A stretch of DNA of 64,000 nt from NCBI GenBank assembly GCA_030704615.1, contig CM060731.1, forward strand, positions 18,416,001 to 18,480,000. The letters are read 5' to 3'. A model generated the notes under the pieces. It ran no database searches and was not told the DNA's origin. It saw only the letters and a list, made by a program, of their open reading frames with translations. This document shows positions 33,138 through 45,489 of this stretch, one piece after another. The position numbers and the translations under genes were made by a program. The stretch comes from Takakia lepidozioides (taxonomy: Eukaryota; Streptophyta; Takakiopsida; Takakiales; Takakiaceae). How positions within the stretch are numbered: the first letter of the stretch is position 1; every line of letters begins with the position of its first letter.

Positions 33138-35994
33138 TTGCATGCGGGTAACGGAACGGGCTTGGCGTGCAGGAACTTCGGAACACAAAGTCTTGTTCAT
33201 CAGATTTAGGGACAAGGCTGCTCGGGAGAGGGTTCTATGTCAGAGGCCTCACTTGAGAGGCCATAGCATGTACTTAAATGACGACTTGACCCCCATGCAA
33301 TACAATATCATGCGGGCTCAACTCGCACAAGTCAAATAGGCTCAGGCACAGGGACACTACGCGGTGTTCCGAGATGGTAGAGTCATCATTCGAGAACAGG
33401 AGCGTCGCCCCTCTAACTCTAAATAGGGGTTGGGGACCCATGAGACTAACTCACGCTCGCATTTGAACATAGGCTCATGGAATTGTAATGGATCTTTGTG
33501 GAGCCATAGTCAAGGGCTTCTCGACATCCTCTCCAAGTCTGATATTCTCTTTCTCTTGGAAACACATGCATACGAAGGCAAAGACCCTCCATCGATTCTT
33601 GGGTATAGCTTTCAGTCAGTGACTCGTCCACGCACAGGACTCAAATGCTTTGGTGGAGTAACTTGTTACTTTGCGGACTGGCTTCTCCCACATATCTCCT
33701 TCCCATACAAAGACCCACAAGGTACATTTGGTGTAAGATCAAAGGCAACCATCACCAACCAAACATTCTACTGGCGGGATGTTACTTTGCCCCGGCTGCA
33801 TCTCCACACAGTGGCCTCCACATGCGAACCGATTCACCTTATATTCCACTGGAAGAGGATATATCCCGTGCCCACACATAGACATATTCTTGGTTGGCGA
33901 CTTCAACGCCCGTACAGGTTCTCTACAAGCTCCAATCTTCGACCCCACGGATCCTCAACACATCCAACACTCACATGTGACCCTAGAGAGGCAAAGTCCG
34001 GACGTCTCTAGCGAAATCACAAGCTATGGTCACCATCTACTTAAGTTTTGCGAGATTCAAGGACTTGCCATCTACAATGGCACGACCACTTTCAATACCT
34101 CAAGCCAGTTCACCTGCCACACGTACAAAGGACAGAGCGTGGTTGACCATCTATTGGGGAGCCCCAACTCAATTGATAGAGTTAGTTCTTTTTACATCAT
34201 GAGGTACCCAGATTCTGATCACTCGCGCCTTTCATTTGTATTTCCTTCCATCTTTCTCCCCGTCAGGGGGGGTTCCTCTGCTTCTCTCCCTTCAAACCCT
34301 CGTATTCACTTCAATACCGTCTTCTCTCACTTACACGACATTGATTATGAAAACCTTTCTAGCTTCAATCCTCCCCTCCATCTTTGCTTGACCATCTACT
34401 GATGACAAGGCTACCCATCTAACACACGCTCTGTGGGACTCAGCCCTGCGTTCCTTTCCAGACCCTTCCATCTACCTCCTCACCCCTCTCCACTCGTAGA
34501 TATGCACCTTTCTATGACAAAGAATGCAAAGTGGCTAGATGTCACATCAAATCTCTACTCCTAGATATTCATTCCTCTCCACATTCTAAAATCCTTGATC
34601 TCAAGCACTATAAGTCCTTCATTAGATCCAAAAAGAGAGCCTACACTCTCAAGCTGCAATCTTCTTTTCTTGCAAAAGTCAGACTTTCTCCTCGTTCTTT
34701 TTGGTCCCTTCTTAAACCTCATAGAGACCCACCTGCGATCACTGACATTCACATCTGGCATGAGTATGCCTAGTCATTGTATCATTCCCCAAACCAAACT
34801 CCCTCTCCCATAACCTCTAAACTCGTACACTTCTCTCTCTTTACTACAACCAACATCAGCAAGGCAATCACGAAGCTTCAAAATGGCAGGGCATTGGATA
34901 TTTCAGGGCTACAGGGTGAATTTATCAAGCACGCAACACCCACTTTGGCCCCGTTTATAGCTTACCTCTTCAATGAGGCAGTGCAACATGGCTTTCCAAC
35001 AGAGTGGACAAAGAGCATCATCCACCCCTTCTTCAAGAGCGGTGACAGGCTCGCACTGACCAACTATTGCACAATTATGGTGTCATCATTATTGGCTAAG
35101 CTGTTTGGGGCAGTAGTGGCCATGTAGTTGGATGATTGGGCTGAATCCTCTCACATACGGGCTAAGGGACAAGCTGGTTTCCGTCGCAACAGATCCACTC
35201 TTGACCACATTTTCACTCTTTAGGTTATAGTAGAAAGTACTAGCTTTGACCAAAAAAAACTCGTTTACGTCTGCTTCGTTGACTTTCACAAGGCTTTTGA
35301 TTCGGTTCCTCGCAACCTTCTTTTCCAACGGCTCCATAAGGTGGGGAGTCCCTCAAAACATTATGTATGCTATTTCCTCCATGTATGAGATTGTCAACGG
35401 CATGGTCAAGGTCGCAGGGGAATTCTCAGCTGTGGTCCATAGCAACATTGGAGTCAAACAGGGCTGCTTCCTCTCACCTACCCTATTCGGAATCTACATT
35501 GACGCCTTGGAAGTCTACATCTCAAAAAACCATGGTGTTGGTGTGTCATTGGATTGAGGACCAACACAATCAGATCTCCTCTACGCGGATGATGTTGCCC
35601 GGCTTTTGGCACAATCTCATGTCTTCCTACAACGCCATCTCCACATCTTGGAACAGTTCGCCAAAGACTATGGGCTGCACCTCAACCTTACAAAAACCAA
35701 GATCATGGTTTTCAATGGGCAGGCCGACCGCAGATTCTTCCTCAACAATCGAGAGGTTGAGATAGTCAAATCCTCCAGTATCTGGGTCTGGTTATCCACT
35801 CCCCGAAATTCCAGTTTGGCAGCAACTGCCCTGGACAAATTGACAAAAGGCATGATAGAAGAGTTCTTCTCGACAGGTTCACCATCGGCACGTTTCACTG
35901 CCACGTAAGGTCATGTATCCCATATAACAAAACGAGCCCCTTCTCCTGCAAGGATCCCATTTACCTTTGGTGGGAGGAAGTTCAAAGAAGGCAT
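33133..35994 (+). mobile_element. Decayed LINE with endonuclease and reverse transcriptase
   Basis: A possible ORF1 tail lies at 33133-33339 (VLFIRFRDKAARERV). The APE-type endonuclease starts at 33430 (NIGSWNCNGSLWSHSQG), shifts frame near 33780 and continues with VGDFNARTG, SVVDHLLGSPNSID and DSDHSRLSF. Reverse transcriptase follows from about 34850 (KLQNGRALDISGLQGEFIKH, QAGFRRNRSTLDHIFTL, GVKQGCFLSPTLFGIYIDAL, LLYADDVARLL). In-frame stops (35127, 35223) and several frameshifts make it inactive. Homology continues to 35994, where a hAT-like insertion interrupts it; a short coding-like remnant may resume after 36514. Confidence 0.85.
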
Positions 35995-35996
35995 GT

Positions 35997-36513
35997 CAGC
36001 GTTGCTTTTTTTTGGCGATTTTTCGCCATTTGGCCGCTTGGAAATCCCCTTGGCAAATGAAACAAAGGAAAAAGACGTCCAAATAAGGCAATTTTTGCCA
36101 AAAACTGGGGGTCTCAAAAAGGTCCTCGCCCTGTGGACCCACGGGGCAGCAGAGATGTAGCCATGGCGGGCCCCATGCAGGATGATCTGACATGCTAGAT
36201 GAGGAGTGGATTTAGGATTGTGGGGCCTCGGAGATGCTCTTCGCCTGTCTTGCCAGAACTATACACCTCATTTGTACCAATTAGTCTATGGTTTTCCATA
36301 GAAAGAGTTCCATTCGTTGATTATGGCTTTCAACTATTTCTGTACTTCGCCTTCTATTGCTCATCAACATCCAGATTCACAAAATATGGCAAGAGTGGAA
36401 ATACATGTAGCCTACCAATTCGAGGAAAATTACCTAGAGTGGCCACTTGCACTATCCTACACCCAATATATAGCCACTCGTACCCCTTTTCAAAATCCTT
36501 AAAAAAAACCCTA
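35997..36513. mobile_element. hAT-like element inserted in the LINE
   Basis: The left end CAGCGTTGCTTTTTTTTGGCG and the right end TAGCCACTCGTACCC...CCTTAAAAAAAACC match those of the MITE at 26523-26770, whose right end reads TAGCCACTCGTGC...TTCTTAAAAAAACACTG. Both flanks show CATGT (35992-35996 and 36514-36518), possibly the remains of a longer target duplication. No transposase is recognisable. Confidence 0.45.
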
Positions 36514-36904
36514 CATGTCTACCCACATTTTCTGGGCGCTGAAGTATGCTTGTACTTGATGAAGGAGGTCAGCTAAATTGATCACTCTCATTCCCGGTAT
36601 TATTGTCACAAACTTGATATCACCTTGTTTTGTTTGTAGATCAAGCTGTACATATGGTTTAGGTTTAAGTTGCCGACACTTGTCATTCTCACCTCTTATT
36701 TTCATTGAACCGTCCTTGTACATATGAGAACCACCTTATACCAGCTCGATTTGTACATACATATCTTCGAGGTCAATGCCTTCCAAAATAAAGTCAATCT
36801 TGGGAAGTGTAATATATTCAAGCTCAATTGTTGCATCTAAGGACTCACCTTCTTGCTTTCGTGCTTCATGTTTCACCTCTTGTTTAACTTCTATTTTTCG
36901 TTCT
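36511..36904 (-). CDS. Unrecognised coding-like frame with one stop
   Basis: The minus strand reads KIEVKQEVKHEARKQEGESL and, after an in-frame stop near 36737, IRGENDKCRQLKPKPYVQLD followed by about 45 further residues. Composition is protein-like (K/E/Q-rich start, then mixed). It ends at the border of the hAT-like insertion. I recognise no family. It may be a remnant of another element. Confidence 0.2.
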
Positions 36905-39314
36905 TATTTTGCAGCATCACTTACTTGTTTTAAAGCTAGGTGAAGGTGTTGGACAAAGCACCCGACGACCATAATGCGATATTCGATGTTGACGATGATG
37001 TAGCAATGATAGCTTTGTTGTATGCCCTCATTGAAACTCCAGTCTCTACATGTGGGCAAAGTTACAGCATGAAATTGTTCTCAAATCTCGTTGCTAGAAC
37101 TCTTGCGCAAATCCATCTTGTCTTTTTTATGCAAATCCTCTTATCTTCTCCTCCACGCCATATGTCAGTAGTAATTTGTAATATTTCGTGGAATTTCATG
37201 GGAGACATGCTTGAAATTTAATGTTGTCACACTTGCTTTGTGTATGTATTCACTACGGAAGCTGTAGGCCGAAGACAAGCAAGCCCACTTAAGAACACAT
37301 TTTGGAATGATTTGCCCAATGTCGTCTTGTTAGGAGACAAAGTGTTGCAACGGCGATGCGGTGCTGCTGTGTGTGGTTTGTCTTGTGGAGAGAAAGAAAG
37401 AAGGAACGAAAATTTTATTTTGTCTAGGGGAGGCGCTAATAACCCAATGGACACCACAATACAAAACCATGGAACTACTTTGGCACTATGACAATCAGAA
37501 ATATAGAATGAAAGACGGCTTCAATTTGTGTGTATGCGTGAGAGTGAGAAGAGATTGTGCCTTGGAAACTTAATTACCTTTGCATCATAAATTGCTGAGG
37601 TCAGTGTCTGTCAATTTTTCTGTTGAGTTTTTTTTTATAGCCTTGCTCAAACCTCCTGACAAAATAAACAAAATCAGAATTGGTCAGGTTGCTAACAGTC
37701 ACGCATGAGGGTCAAATTGGTGGCAATGAATCTGATTCAGCCCGTTTAGTTTTCTTGATCAACAGTGTGGGAATGTTTTATTCGTAGGTGAATATGAGGG
37801 TGCTAAGAGAAGGAAAATCTTTGGAATACCCGAAATCATCATTTCAGGTATATTAATTTTTTCTCACATGATTTCCCCTCTTATCACACTTGCATACTTG
37901 CTTCCATATTATTGTATTGTATTATCTTGATGTCAGTACGAGCAGCACCACTAACCGGAGTAGCAGCATCGACTATAGGTCTAACGTCGTGGCGCCCTTG
38001 GGCTCAGAAGTTGGCCGACCATATCGTTGAACGAATTGTAGCAAACTCATCATTTGTGGATTCAAGCGTCGTGTTTAAGCTGTCTTTCCCCGCAATCTTC
38101 TCGATTGAAGGTGTCTCGTGAAGAATATGGGACGTAAGAAATATCAAGAAGTGCGCAATGCACTTTTAAGGTTGAAAATATAGGAATGGGATGTACACCA
38201 GATTCACGTGTGAAGGTAGATCGATGCAACTAACGGAAATGTGCATGATTACTCAGAAGCGGGCTTGTGGGGCGACAATGGTAGTAGAAAATCTCATATT
38301 TTAGCGGGACACTAGCATGCGATTTGTTATGCGCATTCCGTAAGATAGCCACTGGGGAGCAGCAATACCAGTGGGTTTATAGAAACCTGACTGTGATCAG
38401 ATTTTGCATGACAAACGGTGGATTCTTGAAATGGAGAAGTCATTAATGTTAGCATGTGTAGAGGATAGTGCAACATACATGCAAATAGCCGCATTGGAAG
38501 ATGATGGGTCCGTGGTGAAATTTACAAACAAGAGGCAAACAAATGTGTTTGTATTTACTTGATAGTTGATCAAGACAATGAGTTGGAGCCTAGTAGTGAT
38601 GATTTGCAGAAGGCAAAGAGGACAACAACACGCGATCTGATCATGAGCTGTTCCTCTCTTCATGTAGTCCATCGGGGTGCATCTGCAAACAACCGCAATG
38701 GCCAGAAATGGAAAGTAAAACAATTGAAAAATAGCGAAGATCTGGCTTTTTGGTGGATTTACAGAGAATGGATATAGCTATTGGAAGAGCCATTGTAACC
38801 CCGCAGTCAACAGCACTATATTTCAAGCATGTCTCCATGAAAATTCCACGGAATACTATAAATTACTATTGACATAGGGTGTGGAGGAGAAGACAAGAAA
38901 ATTTGCACAAAATGGACAAGATGGATTTGCGAAAGAATTCAAGCAACGAAATTCGAGAACAATCTAATGTTATAACTTTGCCCACATGTAGGGATTGAGG
39001 TTTTAACGAGGGCATACAACAAAGTTACATTGCTTCATCATCGTCACCATCGAATATTGCATTGCGGTCGTCATGTACTTTATTGAAAACCTTTGCTCCA
39101 ATCCTATCTGTTGTCTCCGACTTCAAGACAAGAAATTTTAACTGGGATAGCCACTTCATGTCCACAAACAGCCCACCTGCGACCGTATCCGCGGTTGGGA
39201 GTTGGACGGAATGTGGATGTGCAACTACAGACTTTGGGGTAGTGAGTTCAGTGGAGTATCAACGTATTTTGCTGCTCGCACTTATGGTATATATAATAGT
39301 AAGAGCTAATAAAT
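36905..39314. other. Long stretch without a recognised gene
   Basis: Short frames at 36940-37221 and 37912-38121 on the plus strand show no recognisable motif. Base composition becomes more AT-rich to the right. I see no repeat structure other than simple tracts. Confidence 0.35.
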
Positions 39315-39984
39315 TGTCAAAACCCTTTATATTGGCTTCTTGTCTCCTGTCTATATTGAAAATATAGATATATTAATATGCTATAAATATACATTAAAAA
39401 AAACTCTATGATAGATATTAAATGTGTGTAAATTTATTTATTTTTTATGTTTAAATATTTTAAATCTACTTCAGTTTTGATTTATAAAACCTTTATAGAA
39501 CCCATTTTTGAACTTCAACATTGTTCATTTTTGTCAAATCTCTTGTAATATTATTTTCTTTATTTCTTTTATTTTCTTAACATATTCAATATAAATATGC
39601 AACACTTCTAAATATTAATTATGATAAAACCACTAAACAGAAATCAGTGGTTTGCCCAGTTTCCAAAACCCTCATAAGTTCAACCCTTTGGTTTTGTGGT
39701 GAGCACATTAATCAATTTATTAATATAGTGCGATACTGTATACATTATAAATATGGTAATGATAATTGCTAGTGAAATGTCAAAACTAGACTTAATATTG
39801 AATCTTTTATCTCTTGTATGTAGTTTGGATAATTAAAAATATAGATCTATCGATATATTTTAAATACACATCAACAAACTCTATGATAGATGTTAGATGT
39901 ATGTACATCCATTTAGTCTCTATGTTTGATTATTTTAAATTTTCTTGCTAAGATTTTGATTTATAAAAATATTTATAGAACCCC
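39315..39984. repeat. Pair of diverged direct repeats about 463 bp apart
   Basis: Segments 39315-39503 and 39778-39984 share TGTCAAAAC, AATATAGAT, AACTCTATGATAGAT and GATTTATAAAA...TTTATAGAACCC in the same order and orientation. They are AT-rich and non-coding. They could be terminal repeats of a small decayed element or a local duplication. Confidence 0.5.
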
Positions 39985-40680
39985 GCCCTTGATAGGGAGC
40001 CCATAAAATGATAGCATTTTCTTACGTCAGCAAGTCTTTTCTCTCTATAATAAAAATTGTAGCATTGATTGATCGAATATGTTCTGATTTTCAAAATAAA
40101 AATTAAGTCAAAAATTTATTGAAGTGTAATTTTCTTAAGATCTGGTGTATTTTGTTTTTATTTAAAGTTGAAAATATCAAGAAATATAAGAAGGAAGGAA
40201 GAAATGGAGCAAAACTCTTGCCAAAACACAAACATATGTAACTTATGGTATCCCTTTACCCTAAAGGGCTCTTACCTGGTACTAAAACTACTGATATATT
40301 ATCTGCTTTTACAAGCTTGTCTTCAGTTCATTTTGACTCACCCGGGCATTAAAGGCTCCTAACAAGGCCACATGCCTTTGGCAAGGAACTTAGCAGAATC
40401 GAGCTTAACTTCTTTGAATGCTTTATCGGTGCTTGGAAGAGCTTCAACATTTGACCTCGAATGAAAGGTCAAAACAGGTCCCTTTGCCAGGGACTTAGTG
40501 AAAAAGCCCAAACTAGGGAACAGTCCATTGTGGAATATTTAATAGGTGACACACCAGTGTTCTCAAAATTCTACGGTTAATGTATTGACAATAGTTTCTC
40601 AAAATATATGTGAAAAAAAGATAGCTAGCGGATCAAGTTATGGGGCAAAAACTAAAGTTGTATGCACAAATTCTGTACTG
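39985..40680. other. AT-rich non-coding stretch
   Basis: No recognisable gene, RNA or repeat family. A 64-codon frame at 40168-40362 has no motif. Confidence 0.35.
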
Positions 40681-40694
40681 TAACCTAATACTAG

Positions 40695-41092
40695 GGTAGC
40701 CTGTGCTGTTGGCCCAAGTGTCCAGGGTCATCTAAGCCTCCCAAGGGTGACCTCCAGGGTAGCACGTCTGTTGGCCCAAGTGTCTAGTGTCATGTAACCC
40801 AGGTGCAAGATCTCATATGTATCCCAGTGCGTCTTCTATGTCGAGGCCCAAGTGCGACCTCTTTAGGGTAGTTTGTGCCATTGGCCCATGTGTGAAGAAT
40901 TGAAATCTAAGACCAACTGCAATTTCCAATATCCCAGTGCGTCTCCTATGTCAAGGCCCATCTAAGCCCAAGTGAAATCTTCTATTCATGCATCCAAGTG
41001 CATCTCCCCTGTAAAGGCCCAAGTGTCCACTGTCATCTAAGCCCAAGTGCAATATCCTATGTATCCAAGTACGTCTACCATGTCAAGGCCAG
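40695..41092. repeat. Degenerate tandem repeat of GGCCCAAGTG-type units
   Basis: Words TTGGCCCAAGTGTC, GTCATCTAAGCCCAAGTGCAA and CCCAGTGCGTCT...CTATGTC recur at intervals of roughly 60-110 bases over about 400 bp. No coding potential is seen. Confidence 0.5.
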
Positions 41093-41269
41093 TTTTTGTT
41101 TATTATTATTTTTTAATTGAATTTATTGAGTAGTAATATAGCCAATCATTATTGATATCTCTCCTGTCGAGGCTCCAATCATTGCCCCAAGAACCCACTT
41201 TGCTATTTTTCGCGAATTTCCATCTACCAAAAGTACTTGAAATTCCATATCTCCCACATCACAGGTCCA

Positions 41270-41398
41270 AAAATCATGAGACCAAGCCGGTGCCACCCCT
41301 CCTCATCGAGGGCTTTCCAACGGTACCAAGCACCAGCGCTGGGCACCGCGGTTTGGGACATCTCAACGTGACAAAACAAACAAAACAAACAAACAAAC
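41270..41398 (+). mobile_element. Possible SINE 3' part with AAAC tail
   Basis: A GC-rich segment in an AT-rich neighbourhood (CCGGTGCCACCCCTCC, CACCAGCGCTGGGCACCGCG) ends in an (AAAC)n tail at 41371-41398. This is the layout of a short retroposon end. No box A or box B is clear. Confidence 0.3.
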
Positions 41399-41944
41399 TG
41401 GCTTCCTTCATAAATTGATACGGTGTAAGCATGACCTTAAAGCTCTAGATACCCTAAGAAAATAGATTGATAGAGATAGAGTTGTTGCTCCAGAATGAGG
41501 TTTATATGCTAAAGTATGTTATTTTTCTCGTATACTTTATTGATGTATATATATATGTGGTTGTCATATGAAATACAAGTAGGAATGGATTATTACGGTT
41601 TGAAATGTTCATTAACAACATACAAACCTACATACGCGATGTTTGTATATTTTAGGTATTATCTATAAAAGAAACAAGTGTGTGATTAAAAAAATCAGCC
41701 ATTACATTTACTTGACTTTTGATGTGAGAGTTTGTGGCACTTGTGAAAATATCCTCAGGTGGTGTAACTATTGCCCATACGATGTTATATAATTGAACAC
41801 CAAGCATTCTTTGGATCTAAATTCACTGTGTCATTTTTAGAAAAAACTTTAAAATACTAAATTGTCATTATTAAGACCCACTTACTTGTATGTTAAAGGC
41901 TACAAAACGTCATAAACAAAAGATATTTGGTTTTTAGGCTTGCA

Positions 41945-43813
41945 ATGAGTTGCGTTGGAAACGTTCAAGTTTTTGTGGTGGAAGCAAGGAATTTGATTCC
42001 TCAAGAACCGCATGGAACTTTAGATTCATACGTCATGCTTGAGTTAATAGGCAATGGGAAGGTATGGTTATATATCTTTCTCTCTAATATAAATGTTAAC
42101 AAGATATTTTATTTATAATTTATTCTCTTGTGGTTGTCACGTAAGATATACACCCTATTGTGTTATTGAGATGGATGCATGCAATTGTTTCTTGGCCAAA
42201 ATTTTATATACATATAAATAAATTGATTAAATATTAAAGATAATATAATATAATATTCATCAAGATTAAAAAGTATAGTGAATTATAACCAAATTTTATG
42301 ATGTATTGTGGATTTAGACATTTATTTTAACACAAGACACAACATTACTTTTGAGAAATATCACACCTTCTAATACAAGATGAAGTATCAAAAAGATAAT
42401 GCGAGACTTATTTTTATTATAATACTTATATGAAACATCCATCGTTAATTGAATCTTTTTGGGATTAACTGTATAATATCGGCTATATGTTTGTTGGTCA
42501 TTGAGGAAGAGGAAAATTATCATCATAAATCTCTTAAAACTCAGAGTAATGTATCATAATTGTTGAGCAATGTGATTTGCATGTATTGATAATACTCCAA
42601 TTGTTGCTCTTACATGTATGCTTCAAGCTAATTTGTTACATTGTCTCGTTTCCAGTAAGTTTTACTCATTAAGTATTGTCCTTTCACAAGTTGATCCATG
42701 TGTTCTCACCATGCCTAATAGGTACGTACTATGACAATGAGAAATAATCTCAATCCAGATTGGCTTACAGATTTCAAATTACGGATGTATTCAGAGAATT
42801 CATATTTGTTGGTTAGTAACCCTCTCCTAAACCCTCTTAGTAAGTTTTGTTTTCTAAATCAAACTATATATTAATGTATGTCATTGAACAAGTTTGTCAA
42901 TGCGTGTTTTTCAATATGCTGGAAGGAGTCCATAAAATAAAATTTGTTGTGTTGGGTATTCAGATTTCCGTGATACATGAGAATAAGGCTTGTGATCGAG
43001 AAGTTTTGATTGGTAGATCATCCATATGTATGAAAGAGTTTGTAGACATTGAGAGAACTGTGCAATGGTTGACTATCAAAGACGTTAATTCGAAAGATGT
43101 TGGAAAAGTTTGTCTTGTTATATGTTATTCAAGAGCTTTGACTACAATACTTGGTATTTCATAACTCAATGTTTGTATAAGTATTTAAAAACCGCTATGT
43201 AACATGTTTGATTTGTATCATTTTGACCGTATTAAAATGTGTGTATATATATATATATATATAGACATCCATTATAAGTTCCATATAACATGACCTTCTG
43301 TATATTTACATGTAGTAGAATATGATATGTTTGAGGATTATTACAGATGTAGCTGGTACAACAAAAGAAAATGATGAAGTATCGTATTATACAAATGTTT
43401 CTACTTCAAATGTGGCTTCTTTGTGGGAAAATCCCATCAATTGCAACTCATTACTTAAGTCTTTGTCGCTTCAACAACATATATTGTCATTGTTAAAATA
43501 TATGGGATGGTCAACCCAAAATGCAATTACATCATCTTCAACACCATCTCTTTTAAGGAAATCAAAGCAAGGGACCATTGTGCAACTTAATTCCAACATA
43601 GTTAGTCAACCTACTAATGTACCTACACAAGTCTTGGAATCTTCTTTGAGCTCTTACGAGGAAATCAAAATAACATCACCCTCCCGACCACCTCCTATAC
43701 ATAAAGGAAGAACCCAAAGCAACAAGTTATTTACAATTGTTGGATCTACGGTAGCATTTTTCTTGGCCACAATGGTGGTGGGAAATCGAAAAAAAAAAAA
43801 CTCAATTCTATGA
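41945..43813 (+). CDS. C2-domain protein with C-terminal membrane anchor
   Basis: Four exons with consistent phase: 41945-42061, 42722-42811, 42964-43153 and 43347-43813, giving 287 codons plus stop. The N-terminal C2 domain is visible as GNVQVFVVEARNLIPQEPHG, DSYVMLEL, NLNPDWLTDFKLRMYSENSY and WLTIKDVNSKDVGKVCLVIC. C2 domains bind membranes, often with calcium; the usual full set of acidic residues is not evident here. A low-complexity S/T/N-rich linker follows, and the protein ends in a hydrophobic helix plus basic tail (LFTIVGSTVAFFLATMVVG, NRKKKNSIL), the signature of a tail-anchored protein. The layout resembles plant SRC2-type proteins. The ATG follows an AG, so a leader intron is likely. 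The gene lies in much more AT-rich DNA than its neighbours. Confidence 0.75.
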
Positions 43814-44185
43814 GGTTGGAAACCCCCATCGATATCTTTTATTCTATATTGAGTTGTCATTTTTTGTTTGTTCCATTCATGATATGCAATTACATGGACA
43901 GTTAACTTAATAATATTCAATAGAATCAAGTATTCATGAAAGACTCAACCAACCATTATGTTGTTATATATATTCAGCAATAAATTTGGTGCTATTGGAC
44001 GTTATATTTATGGGAAGGAAATGATACAACTCGCTATGAGAAGGTTCATTTCATATTAATAATAAACTTACTATATAATTTCCATTTTTTCGTAATCCAA
44101 AGCGTAATTCCTGCAAAGGTGGGCTCTTGGCTCCTGTTAGTAACCATGATTTGGTATTCTTCCTGATGTTTACAAGGTTCTTGGG
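43814..44185. other. 3' flank of the C2 gene, nothing recognised
   Basis: AT-rich sequence with no gene or repeat that I recognise. Confidence 0.4.
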
Positions 44186-44440
44186 AGAGTCAGCTTGGTC
44201 TTAGTAGGCCGTGTTTCAATTTCTGCCTACTCAGCTGCACCGTGGTGGTTCTCCCAGACCAATCCGACATTATCGGACTACAAACATAAGCAGCATACAC
44301 AAGAGGTTTTTTTGGGTTGATGGTCGGTCAAATCCTCCATGGGTCATGCAAAAGGTCAAGGACTTTCTTCTTCGACCTATTTCAGCCTGTTTTGCCCTCT
44401 CATCAGACTCCACCCTGAGATGCATATGAGTTCTGTAAGT
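44186..44440. repeat. Dispersed repeat also present inside the CACTA element
   Basis: Begins CAGCTTGGTCTTAGTAGGCC and includes CAGCTGCACCGTGGTGGTT, ACACAAGAGG and TCAAATCCTCCATGGGTCAT. The same words in the same order occur at 55249-55410, and the first part again at 55627-55680. No coding sequence is apparent. Confidence 0.65.
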
Positions 44441-44459
44441 TAGCTCGTAGGGTGGATCT

Positions 44460-44980
44460 GTGGTGGTTTGGAGTGACTTTGACAAGTTACTGCCGATGTG
44501 GCAGCGGGAAGTATCCAAAAACAGAACAAATAACAGTGATGAGGAAAAGCTTTGGAATGAACACTTTTCCGACCCCAGTCAATGGTGGGACAATGGAGAC
44601 AAAAAGGTGAATGTCTGTTGGACTACAGAAAGAAGCAGATGCAATTCAGAAGTGGAACTACTGTAATAAATAGGGTTGGGGTGTTTGCTGGAAGAACTGC
44701 ACGTCGTCAGTGTCAGCTGCTAGCAGCAAGGCTGAGGATGTATTCATGATTTGTACACATGTATTCATGATTTGTACACAGGCAGGGATAGCTGAAGGAC
44801 CAGGGATAGAGGTCCAGATTCATCCAAGAGGGCCGGAACTCAAACACAAGATTACTTTTGATTCCCTGTAGATCAATAGCTACAAGAAATCTGCGTGGGT
44901 AGATGGTCAACTGGAAACAACAGCGGCAGCAGCACCATTGATAGAACAAGGCACCGCTAATGAAGGCACATTCTTCAACA
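44460..44980 (+). pseudogene. OSB-like PDF-motif fragment, copy 1
   Basis: The frame reads EEKLWNEHFSDPSQWWDNGD and, after a gap and a frame change, KHKITFDSL, a stop, then INSYKKSAWVDGQLE. This matches the PDF motif of plant organellar single-stranded DNA-binding (OSB) proteins (LW-x-FF-x-DP-x-QWWDN ... PDFKHK ... LW ... W). No OB-fold domain is present, the frame is broken, and the copy looks dead. Similar pieces recur at 57838, 59585 and 60060. Confidence 0.5.
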
Positions 44981-45489
44981 CATTTCACCCTTTTTTTCCC
45001 TGGTATGAGAGTCGTCCCTAAATTTTCATGTTGAGTTCTGCAAGTTACCTCGTTGGTGGATCTATGGTGGTTTTAATGGCAGCACACCTGTTTAGACGGC
45101 TAAACTCTGAAAAACATGCAACGGCCACTGTCCGTGATTGTCCCTTGCAATTGTGGAGCATGTCCACCATTGGAGCCAGCTTTGCACTATATGCAACAGA
45201 ATACCGGCAGCCCCCATCCACTTTCATGCAGCACCAAAGCACGATTGCTGCACCTATCCTCTCTTCAAAGACCTTCATAGTTGCAGATCACAACAAAAGA
45301 AGTTTAGTAACCAATGTACGGCAGGGGAATCTTAACAAGGGGTTTGCTTTCCTAAAATGGTGTGCAAAAGTCCTACATGTCGGGGAGTAGTGCTGATCTA
45401 AGTTTGGCTCACACTAAACACAGATGACACCACAATATGCCATGTGCCTTGATGTGTTTGTACTGAAGTCTTGATGTTACAAAAGAGGG

